From: Eutrigla gurnardus
Lineage: Eukaryota; Chordata; Actinopteri; Perciformes; Triglidae
Reading direction: 5' to 3'
DNA: 64,000 nt
Assembly (NCBI GenBank): GCA_963514095.1
Contig: OY741287.1
Location: 12,544,944-12,608,943 of the forward strand
Within the stretch, counting starts at the first letter, position 1. The number at the start of each line of letters is the position of its first letter. The notes below the pieces were generated by a model that was not told where the DNA came from, did no database searches, and saw nothing but the letters and a program-made list of their open reading frames with translations. The translations under genes were made by a program, and so were the position numbers. Positions 12,601 through 26,400 of this stretch are shown in pieces.

Positions 12601-15600
12601 ACTGAACTAATTCAGAACAGCTGTTCTGGAACAGAAAACTCAGAGTTGGTCGACTCAGAGTTCAGGGTTCGGTTCAGAGTTGGTTGAGCCTGCTTTCTGG
12701 AAAGGGCCCCTGGACGGTGCCGCTAGAAAGGAATGTTTCCAGTTTAGTTTTAAAGAACAACAGCATCGGGGCTCACCCACCATGATGAAAAGATAAAGGC
12801 ACTTTCACCAGTTTTCCTGGAGAGCCGGGGAATAACCAGACGGCCTGTTCTAGACCACCTGAGAGGTCTGGCTGCTTGGTACCTCACAAGCCTGTCAGAG
12901 AGATATTGGGGTCCCAGACCATGTAGGGTCTTAAAAACACCATTAACATGAACAAATCAAGTCTAAAATGGACCGGAAACCAGTGAAATGACCTGAGCAC
13001 AGCTGTTATATGGTCCTACTTCCTGTTTGTAGTTCTCTACTGAAAGGAGTTTGGTAAGACTTTAGATGGAAATGAGGGACGAGAGATGAAAGGTCACATT
13101 TACCCTCCGTTCAACAAGATGGACCCTCAAAACAGGAAGTGATGTCACAGGTCTGACAGACAGACAGACAGTCCCACTGACTGTCACTGGGACCGAGGAA
13201 GGAACATACTGGGAACACTGCTGTCATAGATGATGTCATAGATGATGTCACTGAGGGGCTTACCTGAGCAGGTGAGATTCAGGATGGAGGAAGAGGAGAC
13301 TGATGTTGCACACTCCCTCAGAGTGGATCCAGAATGAACACAGTCAGACCTGATCCACCACACAGGTCTGTCTGAGGACTCCTCTCTCCGTCCTACAGGA
13401 ACAGCAGAGCCACAGTCCAGCTCTCTACAGGCAACAGCTGCTCCCTTCAGGGTCCAGTCATCACCTTCCACTGGTCTCCAGTCTCCCTGTCTCACCTCCA
13501 GTGTTCCAGCACAGCGACTGGCTCCTCCCACCAACCTGACATCATCAGGCTCTGAACAGAAAGAAGAGAGTCGTCAGTCAAAGAGCAAAGTGAGTTTGAT
13601 GAGAACAGAAATGAACCAGATCAAAGCTGCAGCTCCTCTTCTACCTGAGCAGGTGAGTCCAACAGCTTTGCCAGGTGAGCAGGTGTTTCTATCTGAGCCT
13701 GAGCTTCTACAGTCCAGGAGAGCAGACTCATGGCCTCCACACTGGAACTCTTTGGTCCACGTTGGAGCCCCCACGTCTCCATAGAGCGCCCCCTGGAGGA
13801 CTGAAGGATCCCCACAGCCAAGCTCCCTACAGACCACCTCTGCATCCTGCTGGTCAAAGTCAGCTTCACACACTGAGGACCACCACTGGTTGGACTGGTT
13901 GGACTTCACCTCCAGTCTGCCTGAGCACAGACTAGTCCCATTCAGCAGCCTGACAGAGTCTGGAGAGATGATAGAAGATCAAATAGAGAGAGAGAAAAGA
14001 CACCAGACACCAGAGAAAAGATGTCATGAAACTATTCAGTGATTCAAACTGGACTCAAAACAATTCCACCATCAGTTCATCATTTACAGTTTTTCTCAAT
14101 TGCTTTGCCACAATTCTCAAAAGATAATGAATATTTTCTAAACAACATATGTAAACCTCCAAACCACTGGCCACTGCTTCACAACAGATTATCATTTCTC
14201 ATTCTTTTAAATAATTTGCAAATATTTTAGCACATATATGCAAATGAGAACAATTATCTACAATTTGCACAATTAATGATTGAACATATCTTGCTGATCA
14301 AAACTGATTATGTTGCTTCTCAGTTGAATAGTTGTTCTCTTCAAAACATGTATGAATTCTTTCATGGTGTGAGTCATCACATGTACAATAGTCCGTTCAA
14401 CTGTCTAAATGTGTCAGCATATATACTAGGGGTGTCAACGTTTAATGCTAATGCTAATGCTAATCCCATGAAATCAAAGCCATTGTAAGTGGTTGCGCAT
14501 GGATCCCGTGCTGTTACTATAAGCCAACTTTGCCTGGCATGAATTACACTCAACTGTTGTACATATAATACTACACACACAGGGCTTGATGTTGTTTTGA
14601 AGGAGCGCCGTCTGCATATATTTCTAGTCAACACTCGACCTGCATCAGCGCATGTGAATACGAGCGGATCTGTGCGAGCAGGCAGCGCGAGCGCAGCGGA
14701 TTTTGGACGGAGACACACAGCCGCATTTTGATTATAAAGTACCGGTCCGGTCCGGTTCCGCTCACACCACGAGTCTGAAGAGTGCAACAGCTTATCAAAA
14801 TACAGTGTCAACTTTCCGAGTTTTCAAAGTAGAAAGCGACATCGTGGTGGTTCAACGAGGCGGACGGTCATCAGAACAACATCAAGAACGTACACGAAGA
14901 AGAACGTAGCGGGGGCGCGCGGTGAGGATTGTTGTGGCCGCGCGCCTCAAGGAGCAAGTCTCCACTGTGCTGCGCGGAGATGAGAGAGGGCAGCTCATAT
15001 CAGACACTATACGGCCAGCATTTTTAATGTTTTTTTTTTCACTAAACGGGCCAGTAAATATTCCTTCGCGGGCCGGATACTATAGCCGTATATATTGGTG
15101 AGAAATAAACGAGGAGGAGGGAAAATGACGTGTAAACGGTTATAGATTTTTCTAAACGGTTACGATTTATTATTGTATCGTTGACACCCCTAATATAAAC
15201 CATGAATATCATCAGTGGTGGACAGTAACGGAGTATATTTACTTAAGTACTGTACTTAAGTACATATCCAGAGGATTTTGTACTTGAGTATTAGATTTCT
15301 TTGGTACTTATTACTCTTACTTGAATACATTTCCAAGACAAATACTTTTACTTTTCAAGGGCGTAGAATTGGGTAGGGACGCTAGGGACACGTCCCTACC
15401 AATATTCAGCCGCTACTGTGTAGTCACTATCAATACAACCGCTGTCCGTAGTGTTTAGTCAATGATTATGGCACACAAAGGGTTATGTCGGTCTCTGCTA
15501 GAAGTCCCGCCTCTAACCTAAATACCGCTCCCTGATTGGCTGCAGGTTTCTCGCTAACTTACATGTGATTGGCTGTCCCCACTGTCACTCCTTCTGCTTG

Positions 15601-15764
15601 TTAAAACTACCTGCAACCTGCTAGTTGGACCGGACGAGAGGCAGTGCATGTTATCTGCAGGTTGTCAACATGTTCGGCATTTGTTCTTCCTGGGTCACGT
15701 CAGCTAGATGGATTTTAATATCAGTGGTGTCATTTACATTTGTGTTTGTGTCTGTTTGCGTGCG

Positions 15765-15795
<31 letters not shown>

Positions 15796-15798
15796 ACG

Positions 15799-15831
<33 letters not shown>

Positions 15832-17399
15832 ACGTGCGTGCGTTAGTGTGTGCTGTCCAGGATTTGAAGGATGTCAAAGAAAAGAAAAGTGTATAAGAGA
15901 CTTCTTTAGGAGTCAAAGTGTAAGTTATTTCAGGGTGTATAGGTAGAGGCTCAACAATACAGATATTGAATAAAAGAGAATATTTAATGCCAAAGAGATA
16001 CACTTTGTTAAAGTTATTTTTTCATTCTTATTTTCATGTATTTGTGTAGAAGAGAGCAACGGTTTAAAAACACAAATAAAGAACATTTGTGGTGGAAATA
16101 CAATAAAACCTCAGATTCTAGATGATCATGTGATTTTATAATTATCAAATATAATTAATTCATATTAAGTAATCTTAATATTTAGTAAAAGCCTTTTTTG
16201 CTCAGGCAATAACTGTACCATCAAGCTCTATGATCATTGTATCCCTAATGTATCTGTTCATGTCATGCATCAACACATTGTGTAAGGTGACAGACTGCAG
16301 AGAGGCTGGAGGAGGTAGAGAAGGAGAGGCTGGAGGAGGAGGAGAAGCTGGAGGAGGAGGAGAAGGAGAGGCTGTAGGAGATGGAGGAGGAGAAGCTGGA
16401 GGAGGTAGAGAAGGAGAGGCTGGAGGAGATAGAGGAGGAGAAGCTGGATGAGATGGAGGAAGAGACTTGACAATAGTGATCTGACAGAAATCTGCCAGCA
16501 GTTCATTTCTGTTACAGACCGGCGTGGGCATGTGTTTGGCTCTTTCAAATAGAAACAACCAGTGGACACTAATCTGCTTGTATTTAAGTATTAGTGACAA
16601 ACACATTTACATTTCATTTATATTTATTTACAATGTTGTATTGTATTTATGTATTTCCAATGTTGTTGATGGACAGTAGGCTATGTTAATTGACAGTATG
16701 ATGCACAGTAGCACTACAGCCCTGAAGCCCTGCACTAAAGAGTAAAGATGAGAACTCTTTGAAGTTGCCTACTTGTCTTTCATTAGTTGCTTTAACCTAT
16801 AACATCTTCATGACGTGAAATTATGATTGCTCGAGTTAATTTCTAGAAAGGCTGAAAAGTACTCGTTACTTTCAGGTCTGCTCTTTTTTTTCTTTCTTTT
16901 TGTTTTAAATACTATTGAACACAAGCTGTGTTTGTCAAAGAAGGAAACCTATCACAGTGCACGCTCTCCACTGGGATCTACGTAAAAGCAGAAATACGTA
17001 ATCCCTCCCCATAAGGATACCGCCAAAGTAGCCACGCTCTCCACTGTGTTTGTCAACACAAAACCGCGACAATGGCTGAGTCTCAGACTGAGTGTGATAA
17101 TGATCCGGAGGAACTTTCAGAACATCCTTGGCCTTATCTGGACTCCATGTTTGAGTTTTACAGAGTAAAAAACATGGACACAGACAAACAGTCATATATT
17201 TTCCAATGTGTATTGTGTTTGCCGAAGGAAAACTACATCTCTGCTTTCAACAACTCCACGTCCAACTTAAAGAAACACGTTGACGTAAGTTAACCAGACT
17301 TTCACCGTGTGTTTTTCCTATTTGTCTCGGTCAATGTCATCGTGTTGTGAGAATGTGAGTGTGTGTTGATCACAAAAACTACATTTTGTAGGAAGTGGC

Positions 17400-17445
<46 letters not shown>

Positions 17446-20400
17446 GTGGTTTGAAACGGAGACAGACAAGACAGACATGGGGAGACAGAGTTTGTTGTGC
17501 TCCTATATTGTCCTTCCTGTAAAGACAAGTGACCTCAACATTGAGTTATTGAAAGCAGAGATGTCGTTTCTTGTAAAACAGTGATTCTCAACCAGTGGTG
17601 TGGGGACAACATTGGTCTTTGAGGGGGTTCCAGTTCCCAATGATAGAGAGTTCGTTGGACGGTGCAGGTTCATTTGGTTACAATTTCAATGATTGTTAAT
17701 AAACATCTGCATCTGCAACATCTGCTGTAGTCCTGTGATCCCATTCATTTTATTTGAAATGTACTCTTACTCTTACTTTTATTTAAAGTAAATTTAATAG
17801 CATGTACTTTTGGATACTTAAGTACCTTTTAAAAGCAAGTACTTTTTTACTCTTACTCGAGTACCATGTCGACTGAGCTACTTTTACTTGTAACGGAGTA
17901 AATTTTGACCAGTAGTATTTGTACTCTTACTCAAGTACTGGGGTCGTGTACTCTGTCCATCTCTGAATATCATTATGTACTATGGAGTATTTTCTAACGT
18001 CCACTAAACTGGTAAATTGTCTGTCAGGAGAAACTTGAACTAACCAATGAGGAGTTTGTCCCATCTTACATCAACCAATCACACGTCATCTCCAGTCAGC
18101 TGACAGGTGCTATTCATGAGTACGGCTGTTACCAAACATATTTATAGAGCTGGACTACAACAGAATAACCACAACGTCTGAACATGGAGGAACCTGCTCA
18201 GGTACATCATGAACAGGGCAACTGTAACCGTTTCCATGGAAACGTGAGTGCAGTGTGTAATACTGTAAAAGAAACTTGTACTGATGAAATCAGCATGTGG
18301 ATAGTATTCAGTTTAGTGTTCAGTTCACTGGACAAACAGAACATTCTAGTAGAGGAAACATTCAGGGTCAACTAAAGAAATAGGACAAACCTGAAATGTG
18401 GATATAAGGAACATTTCCAGGCTCCACTGCCGTCCTGAAAAACATCTAAACATTCTGACCACCATTGTTTCCATGAGGTCAAAGGAACTTTTCATTTGGA
18501 GGGCAGAGACTTTTTATATGAGACACTAACTTTGTTTTGAAGCACGACTTCAATGTTTTGAGTGAGTTCTGACCTTTTGCAGGTGAGTTATGGTGTTGTG
18601 TTGGAACATGGAAGCTATTTAGACAAATCAGGTTCTGAGAATATTAACAAAGTTTCAAGAGATGAGCCAAAGATATTTAAATAAACTGTAACACCAGAAC
18701 ACATGTTTAGAACACCACAGCCTGCAGCAGTGACACACAGCAACATTACTGATGATGTCATAGATGATGTCACTGAGGGGCTTACCTGAGCAGGTGAGAT
18801 TCAGGATGGAGGAAGAGGAGACTGATGTTGCACACTCCCTCAGAGTGGATCCAGAATGAACACAGTCAGACCTGATCCTCCACACAGGTCTGAATGAGGA
18901 TTCCTCTCTCCATCCTACAGAAACAGCAGAGCCACAGTCCAGCTCTCTACAGGCAACAGCTGCTTCCTTCAGGGTCCAGCCATAGCCATCCACTGGTCTC
19001 CAGTCTCCCTGCTGTCTCATCTCCAGTGTTCCAGCACAGCGACTGGCTCCTCCCACCAACCTGACATCATCAGGCTCTGAACAGAAAGAAGAGAGTCGTC
19101 AGTCAAAGAGCAAAGTGAGTTTGATGAGAACAGAAATGAACCAGATCAAAGCTGCAGCTCCTCTTCTACCTGAGCAGGTGAGTCCAACAGCTTTGCCAGG
19201 TGAGCAGGTGTTTCTATCTGAGCCTGAGCTTCTACAGTCCAGGAGAGCAGACTCATGGCCTCCACACTGGAACTCTTTGGTCCACGTTGGAGCCCCCACG
19301 TCTCCATAGAGCGCCCCCTGGAGGACTGAAGGAGCCCCACAGCCAAGCTCCTTACAGACCACCTCTGCATCCTGCTGGTCAAAGTCAGCTTCACACACTG
19401 AGGACCACCACTGGTTGGACTGGTTGGACTTCACCTCCAGTCTGCCTGAGCACAGACTAGTCCCATTCAGCAGCCTGACAGAGTCTGGAGAGATGATAGA
19501 AGATCAAATAGAGAGAGAGAAAAGACACCAGACACCAGAGAAAAAGATGTCATGAAACTATTCAGTGATTCAAACTGGACTCAAAACAATTCCACCATCA
19601 GTTCATCATTTACAGTTTTTCTTAATTGCTTTGCCACAATTCTCAAAAGATAATGAATATTTTCTAAACAACATGTGTAAACCTCCAAACCACTGGCCAC
19701 TGCTTCACAACAGATTATCATTTCTCATTCTTTTAGACAAATTGCAAATATTTTAGCACATATATGCAAATGAGTACAATTATCTACAATTTGCACAATT
19801 AATGATTGAACATATCTTGCTGATCAAAACTGATTATGTTGCTTCTCAGTTGAATAGTTGTTCTCTTCAAAACATGTATGAATTCTTTCATGGTGTGAGT
19901 CATCACATGTACAATAGTCCGTTCAACTGTCTAAATGTGTCAGCATATATACCATGAATATCATTATGTACTATGGAGTATTTTCTAACATCCACTAAAC
20001 TGGTAAATTGTCTGTCAAGAGAAACTTGAACTTCACTAACCAATGAGGAGTTTGTCCCATCTTACATCAACCAATCACACGTCATCTCCAGTCAGCTGAC
20101 AGGTGCTATTCATGAGTACGGCTGTTACCAAACATATTTATAGAGCTGGACTACAACAGAATAACCACAATGTCTGAACATGGAGGAACCTGCTCAGGTA
20201 CATCATGAACAGGGCAACTGTAACCGTTTCCATGGAAACGTGAGTGCAGTGTGTAATACTGTAAAAGAAACTTGTACTGATGAAATCAGCATGTGGATAG
20301 TATTCAGTTTAGTGTTCAGTTCACTGGACAAACAGAACATTCTAGTAGAGGAAACATTCAGGGTCAACTAAAGAAATAGGACAAACCTGAAATGTGGATA

Positions 20401-23400
20401 TAAGGAACATTTCCAGGCTCCACTGCCGTCCTGAAAAACATCTAAACATTCTGACCACCATTGTTTCCATGAGGTCAAAGGAACTTTTCATTTGGAGGGC
20501 AGAGACTTTTTATATGAGACACTAACTTTGTTTTGAAGCACGACTTCAATGTTTTGAGTGAGTTCTGACCTTTTGCAGGTGAGTTATGGTGTTGTGTTGG
20601 AACATGGAAGCTATTTAGACAAATCAGGTTCTGAGAATATTAACAAAGTTTCAAGAGATGAGCCAAAGAAATTGAAATAAACTGTAACACCAGAACACAT
20701 GTTTAGAACACCACAGCCTGCAGCAGTGACACACAGCAACATCACTGATGATGTCATAGATGATGTCACTGAGGGGCTTACCTGAGCAGGTGAGTTTCAG
20801 GATGGAGGAAGAGGAATCTGATGCTGCACACTCCCTCAGAGTGGATCTAGAATGAACACAGTCAGACCTGATCCCCCACACAGGTCTGTATGAGGACTCC
20901 TCTCTCCATCCTACAGAAACAGCAGAGCCACAGTCCAGCTCTCTACAGGCAACAGCTGCTTCCTTCAGGGTCCAGTCATAGCCATACACTGGTCTCCAGT
21001 CTCCCTGACGTCTCATCTCCAGTGTTCCAGCACAGCGACTGGCTCCTCCCACCAACCTGACATCATCAGGCTCTGAACAGAAAGAAGAGAGTCGTCAGTG
21101 AAAGAAGTGAAGATTCTGCTTTCTTTCTCTCGTGTTAATTTCTCTATTTACCTGTTGAGTTGTGATTTCCTTCAACCTGGAGTCCTGGAGAAACACAAAC
21201 ATATATATTGTTTTCATTCAATGAAATAAAATCAACAAACATGTTTTCAAATGATGTTGAAGAGAGCGAATATCTGGTCGATGTGACCACTGCTCTTTGA
21301 AAATCCTGTTTGTGTCCACTCCTGCATCCATCCTTCTGAGGACAAGCAGATGATGGAGGGAGACAGGAGAGAGACAGACAGCAGATGATGGAGGGAGACA
21401 GGAGAGAGACAGACAGCAGACGATGGAGGGAGACAGGAGAGAGACAGACAGCAGATGATGGAGGGAGACAGGAGAGAGACAGAGAGCAGACGATGGAGGG
21501 AGACAGGAGAGAGACAGACAGGAGATGATGGAGGGAGACAGGAGAGAGACAGACAGGAGATGATGGAGTGAGACAAAAGAGAGACAGATAGCAGATGATG
21601 GAGGGAGACAAGAGAGAGACAGACAGCAGATGATGGAGGGAGACAAGAGAGACAGACAGCAGGTGATGGAGGGAGACAGGAAAGAGACAGACAGCAGATG
21701 ATGGAGGGAGACAGGAGAGAGACAGACAGCAGATGATGGAGGGAGACAAGAGAGACAGACAGCAGATGATGGAGGGAGACAAGAGAAAGACAGACAGCAG
21801 ATGATGGAGGGAGACAGGAGAGAGACAGACAGCAGATGATAGAGGGAGACAGGAGAGAGAAAGACAGCAGATGATGGAGGGAGACAAAAGAGAGACAGAT
21901 AGCAGATGATGGAGGGAGACAAGAGAGAGACAGACAGCAGATGATGGAGGGAGACAAGAGAGACAGACAGCAGGTGATGGAGGGAGACAGGAAAGAGACA
22001 GACAGCAGATGATGGAGGGAGACAAGAGAGACAGACAGCAGATGATGGAGGGAGACAAGAGAGAGACAGACAGCAGATGATGGAGGGAGACAAGAGAGAG
22101 ACAGACAGCAGATGATAGAGGGAGACAGGAGAGAGACAGACAGCAGATGATGGAGGGAGACAGGAGAGAGACAGACAGCAGATGATGGAGGGAGACAAGA
22201 GAGACAGACAGCAGATGATGGAGGGAGACAGGAGAGAGACAGACAGCAGATGATAGAGGGAGACAGGAGAGAGACAGACAGCAGATGATATAGGGAGACA
22301 GGAGAGAGACAGACAGCAGATGATGGAGGGAGACAAGAGAGACAGACAGCAGGTGATGGAGGGAGACAGGAAAGAGACAGACAGCAGATGATGGAGGGAG
22401 ACAAGAGAGACAGACAGCAGATGATGGAGGGAGACAAGAGAGACAGACAGCAGATGATGGAGGGAGACAAGAGAGAGACAGACAGCAGATGATGGAGGGA
22501 GACAGGAGAGAGACAGACATCAGATGATAAAGGGAGACAGGAGAGAGACAGACAGCAGATGATAGAGGGAGACAGGAGAGAGACAGACAGCAGATGATGG
22601 ACGGAGACAGGAGAGAGACAGACAGCAGATGATGGAGGGAGACAAGAGAGACAGACAGCAGATGATGGAGGGAGACAAGAGAGACAGATAGCAGATGATG
22701 GAGGGAGACAAGAGAGACAGACAGCAGATGATGGAGGGAGACAAGAGAGACAGACAGCAGGTGATGGAGGGAGACAGGAGAGAGACAGACAGCAGATGAT
22801 GGAGAGAGAGACAGACAGCAGATGATGGAGGGAGACAGGAGAGAGACAGACAGCAGATGATGGAGGGAGACAAGAGAGACAGACAGCAGATGATGGAGGG
22901 AGACAGGAGAGAGACAGACAGCAGATGATAGAGGGAGACAGGAGAGAGACAGACAGCAGATGATAGAGGGAGACAGGAGAGAGACAGACAGCAGATGATG
23001 GAGGGAGACAAGAGAGACAGACAGCAGGTGATGGAGGGAGACAGGAAAGAGACAGACAGCAGATGATGGAGGGAGACAAGAGAGACAGACAGCAGATGAT
23101 GGAGGGAGACAAGAGAGACAGACAGCAGATGATGGAGGGAGACAAGAGAGACAGATAGCAGATGATGGAGGGAGACAGGAAAGAGACAGACAGCAGATGA
23201 TGGAGGGAGACAAGAGAGACAGACAGCAGGTGATGGAGGGAGACAAGAGAGACAGATAGCAGATGATGGAGGGAGACAAGAGAGACAGACAGCAGATGAT
23301 GGAGGGAGACAAGAGAGACAGACAGCAGGTGATGGAGGGAGACAGGAGAGAGACATACAGCAGATGATGGAGAGAGAGACAGACAGCAGATGATGGAGGG

Positions 23401-26400
23401 AGACAAGAGAGACAGACAGCAGATGATGGAGGGAGACAAGAGAGACAGATAGCAGATGATGGAGGGAGACAAGAGAGACAGACAGCAGATGATGGAGGGA
23501 GACAAGAGAGACAGACAGCAGGTGATGGAGGGAGACAGGAGAGAGACAGACAGCAGATGATAGAGGGAGACAGGAGAGAGACAGACAGCAGATGATAGAG
23601 GGAGACAGGAGAGAGACAGACAGCAGATGATGGAGGGAGACAAGAGAGACAGACAGCAGGTGATGGAGGGAGACAGGAAAGAGACAGACAGCAGATGATG
23701 GAGGGAGACAAGAGAGACAGACAGCAGATGATGGAGGGAGACAAGAGAGACAGACAGCAGATGATGGAGGGAGACAAGAGAGAGACAGACAGCAGATGAT
23801 GGAGGGAGACAGGAGAGAGACAGACAGCAGATGATGGAGGGAGACAGGAGAGAGACAGACAGCAGATGATGGAGGGAGACAGGAGAGAGACAGACAGCAG
23901 ATGATAGAGGGAGACAGGAGAGAGACAGACAGCAGATGATAGAGGGAGACAGGAGAGAGACAGACAGCAGATGATGGAGGGAGACAAGAGAGACAGACAG
24001 CAGGTGATGGAGGGAGACAGGAAAGAGACAGACAGCAGATGATGGAGGGAGACAAGAGAGACAGACAGCAGATGATGGAGGGAGACAAGAGAGACAGACA
24101 GCAGATGATGGAGGGAGACAAGAGAGAGACAGACAGCAGATGATGGAGGGAGACAGGAGAGAGACAGACAGCAGATGATAAAGGGAGACAGGAGAGAGAC
24201 AGACAGCAGATGATAGAGGGAGACAGGAGAGAGACAGACAGCAGATGATGGAGGGAGACAGGAGAGAGACAGACAGCAGATGATGGAGGGAGACAAGAGA
24301 GACAGACAGCAGATGATGGAGGGAGACAAGAGAGACAGATAGCAGATGATGGAGGGAGACAAGAGAGACAGACAGCAGATGATGGAGGGAGACAAGAGAG
24401 ACAGACAGCAGGTGATGGAGGGAGACAGGAGAGAGACAGACAGCAGATGATGGAGAGAGAGACAGACAGCAGATGATGGAGGGAGACAGGAGAGAGACAG
24501 ACAGCAGATGATGGAGGGAGACAGGAGAGAGACAGACAGCAGATGATGGAGGGAGACAGGAGAGAGACAGACAGCAGATGATGGAGGGAGACAGGAGAGA
24601 GACAGACAGCAGATGATGGAGAGAGACAGGAGAGAGAGACAGATAGCAGATGATGGAGGGAGACAGGAGAGAGACAGACAGCAGATGATGGAGGGAGACA
24701 AGAGAGAGACAGACAGCAGATGATGGAGAGAGAGACAGACAGCAGATGATGGAGGGAGACAGGAGAGAGACAGACAGCAGATGATGGAGGGAGACAAGAG
24801 AGAGACAGACAGCAGATGATGGAGGGAGACAGGAGAGAGACAGACAGCAGATGATGGAGAGAGAGACAGACAGCAGATGATGGAGGGAGACAAGAGAGAC
24901 AGACAGCAGGTGATGGAGGGAGACAGGAAAGAGACAGACAGCAGATGATGGAGGGAGACAAGAGAGACAGACAGCAGATGATGGAGGGAGACAAGAGAGA
25001 CAGACAGCAGATGATGGAGGGAGACAAGAGAGACAGATAGCAGATGATGGAGGGAGACAGGAAAGAGACAGACAGCAGATGATGGAGGGAGACAAGAGAG
25101 ACAGACAGCAGGTGATGGAGGGAGACAAGAGAGACAGATAGCAGATGATGGAGGGAGACAAGAGAGACAGACAGCAGATGATGGAGGGAGACAAGAGAGA
25201 CAGACAGCAGGTGATGGAGGGAGACAGGAGAGAGACATACAGCAGATGATGGAGAGAGAGACAGACAGCAGATGATGGAGGGAGACAAGAGAGACAGACA
25301 GCAGATGATGGAGGGAGACAAGAGAGACAGATAGCAGATGATGGAGGGAGACAAGAGAGACAGACAGCAGATGATGGAGGGAGACAAGAGAGACAGACAG
25401 CAGGTGATGGAGGGAGACAGGAGAGAGACAGACAGCAGATGATAGAGGGAGACAGGAGAGAGACAGACAGCAGATGATAGAGGGAGACAGGAGAGAGACA
25501 GACAGCAGATGATGGAGGGAGACAAGAGAGACAGACAGCAGGTGATGGAGGGAGACAGGAAAGAGACAGACAGCAGATGATGGAGGGAGACAAGAGAGAC
25601 AGACAGCAGATGATGGAGGGAGACAAGAGAGACAGACAGCAGATGATGGAGGGAGACAAGAGAGAGACAGACAGCAGATGATGGAGGGAGACAGGAGAGA
25701 GACAGACAGCAGATGATGGAGGGAGACAGGAGAGAGACAGACAGCAGATGATGGAGGGAGACAGGAGAGAGACAGACAGCAGATGATAGAGGGAGACAGG
25801 AGAGAGACAGACAGCAGATGATAGAGGGAGACAGGAGAGAGACAGACAGCAGATGATGGAGGGAGACAAGAGAGACAGACAGCAGGTGATGGAGGGAGAC
25901 AGGAAAGAGACAGACAGCAGATGATGGAGGGAGACAAGAGAGACAGACAGCAGATGATGGAGGGAGACAAGAGAGACAGACAGCAGATGATGGAGGGAGA
26001 CAAGAGAGAGACAGACAGCAGATGATGGAGGGAGACAGGAGAGAGACAGACAGCAGATGATAAAGGGAGACAGGAGAGAGACAGACAGCAGATGATAGAG
26101 GGAGACAGGAGAGAGACAGACAGCAGATGATGGAGGGAGACAGGAGAGAGACAGACAGCAGATGATGGAGGGAGACAAGAGAGACAGACAGCAGATGATG
26201 GAGGGAGACAAGAGAGACAGATAGCAGATGATGGAGGGAGACAAGAGAGACAGACAGCAGATGATGGAGGGAGACAAGAGAGACAGACAGCAGGTGATGG
26301 AGGGAGACAGGAGAGAGACAGACAGCAGATGATGGAGAGAGAGACAGACAGCAGATGATGGAGGGAGACAGGAGAGAGACAGACAGCAGATGATGGAGGG

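Larger units (their letters stand above)
15213..17965 (+). mobile_element. hAT transposon, internally deleted, 2,753 bp
   Basis: Starts CAGTGGTGGACAG and ends CTGTCCATCTCTG. Flanked on both sides by the perfect 8 bp duplication AATATCAT (15205-15212 and 17966-17973). The sister unit at about 19955 has a single AATATCAT. Inner sub-terminal blocks carry many AAGTAC/GTACTT motifs. It carries one BED-finger exon (17072-17284), two (GT)n tracts, a GGA-rich repeat and, near 15365-15410, a fragment of another fish repeat (GGGACGCTAGGGACACGTCC). Confidence 0.88.
13264..21072. repeat. Tandem segmental duplication carrying SRCR exon pairs
   Basis: Unit 3 (18786-20781, 1,996 bp) contains exons a3 and b3 and about 1.3 kb of intron. 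Unit 2 (13264-18785) has the same content plus two inserted transposons; removing them leaves close to the same length. A partial unit (8330-about 9165) lies 3', and a lone a4 exon 5'. Intronic blocks 17974-18785 and 19960-20781 read as almost identical over some 800 bp, so the last duplication is young. Confidence 0.85.

Noticed and set aside
15625..16003. Cysteine/valine-rich and threonine/histidine-rich frames
   Set aside because: Produced by the (GT)n tract inside the hAT element.
16202..16606. Proline/serine-rich minus-strand frame
   Set aside because: Antisense reading of the GGA-rich minisatellite.
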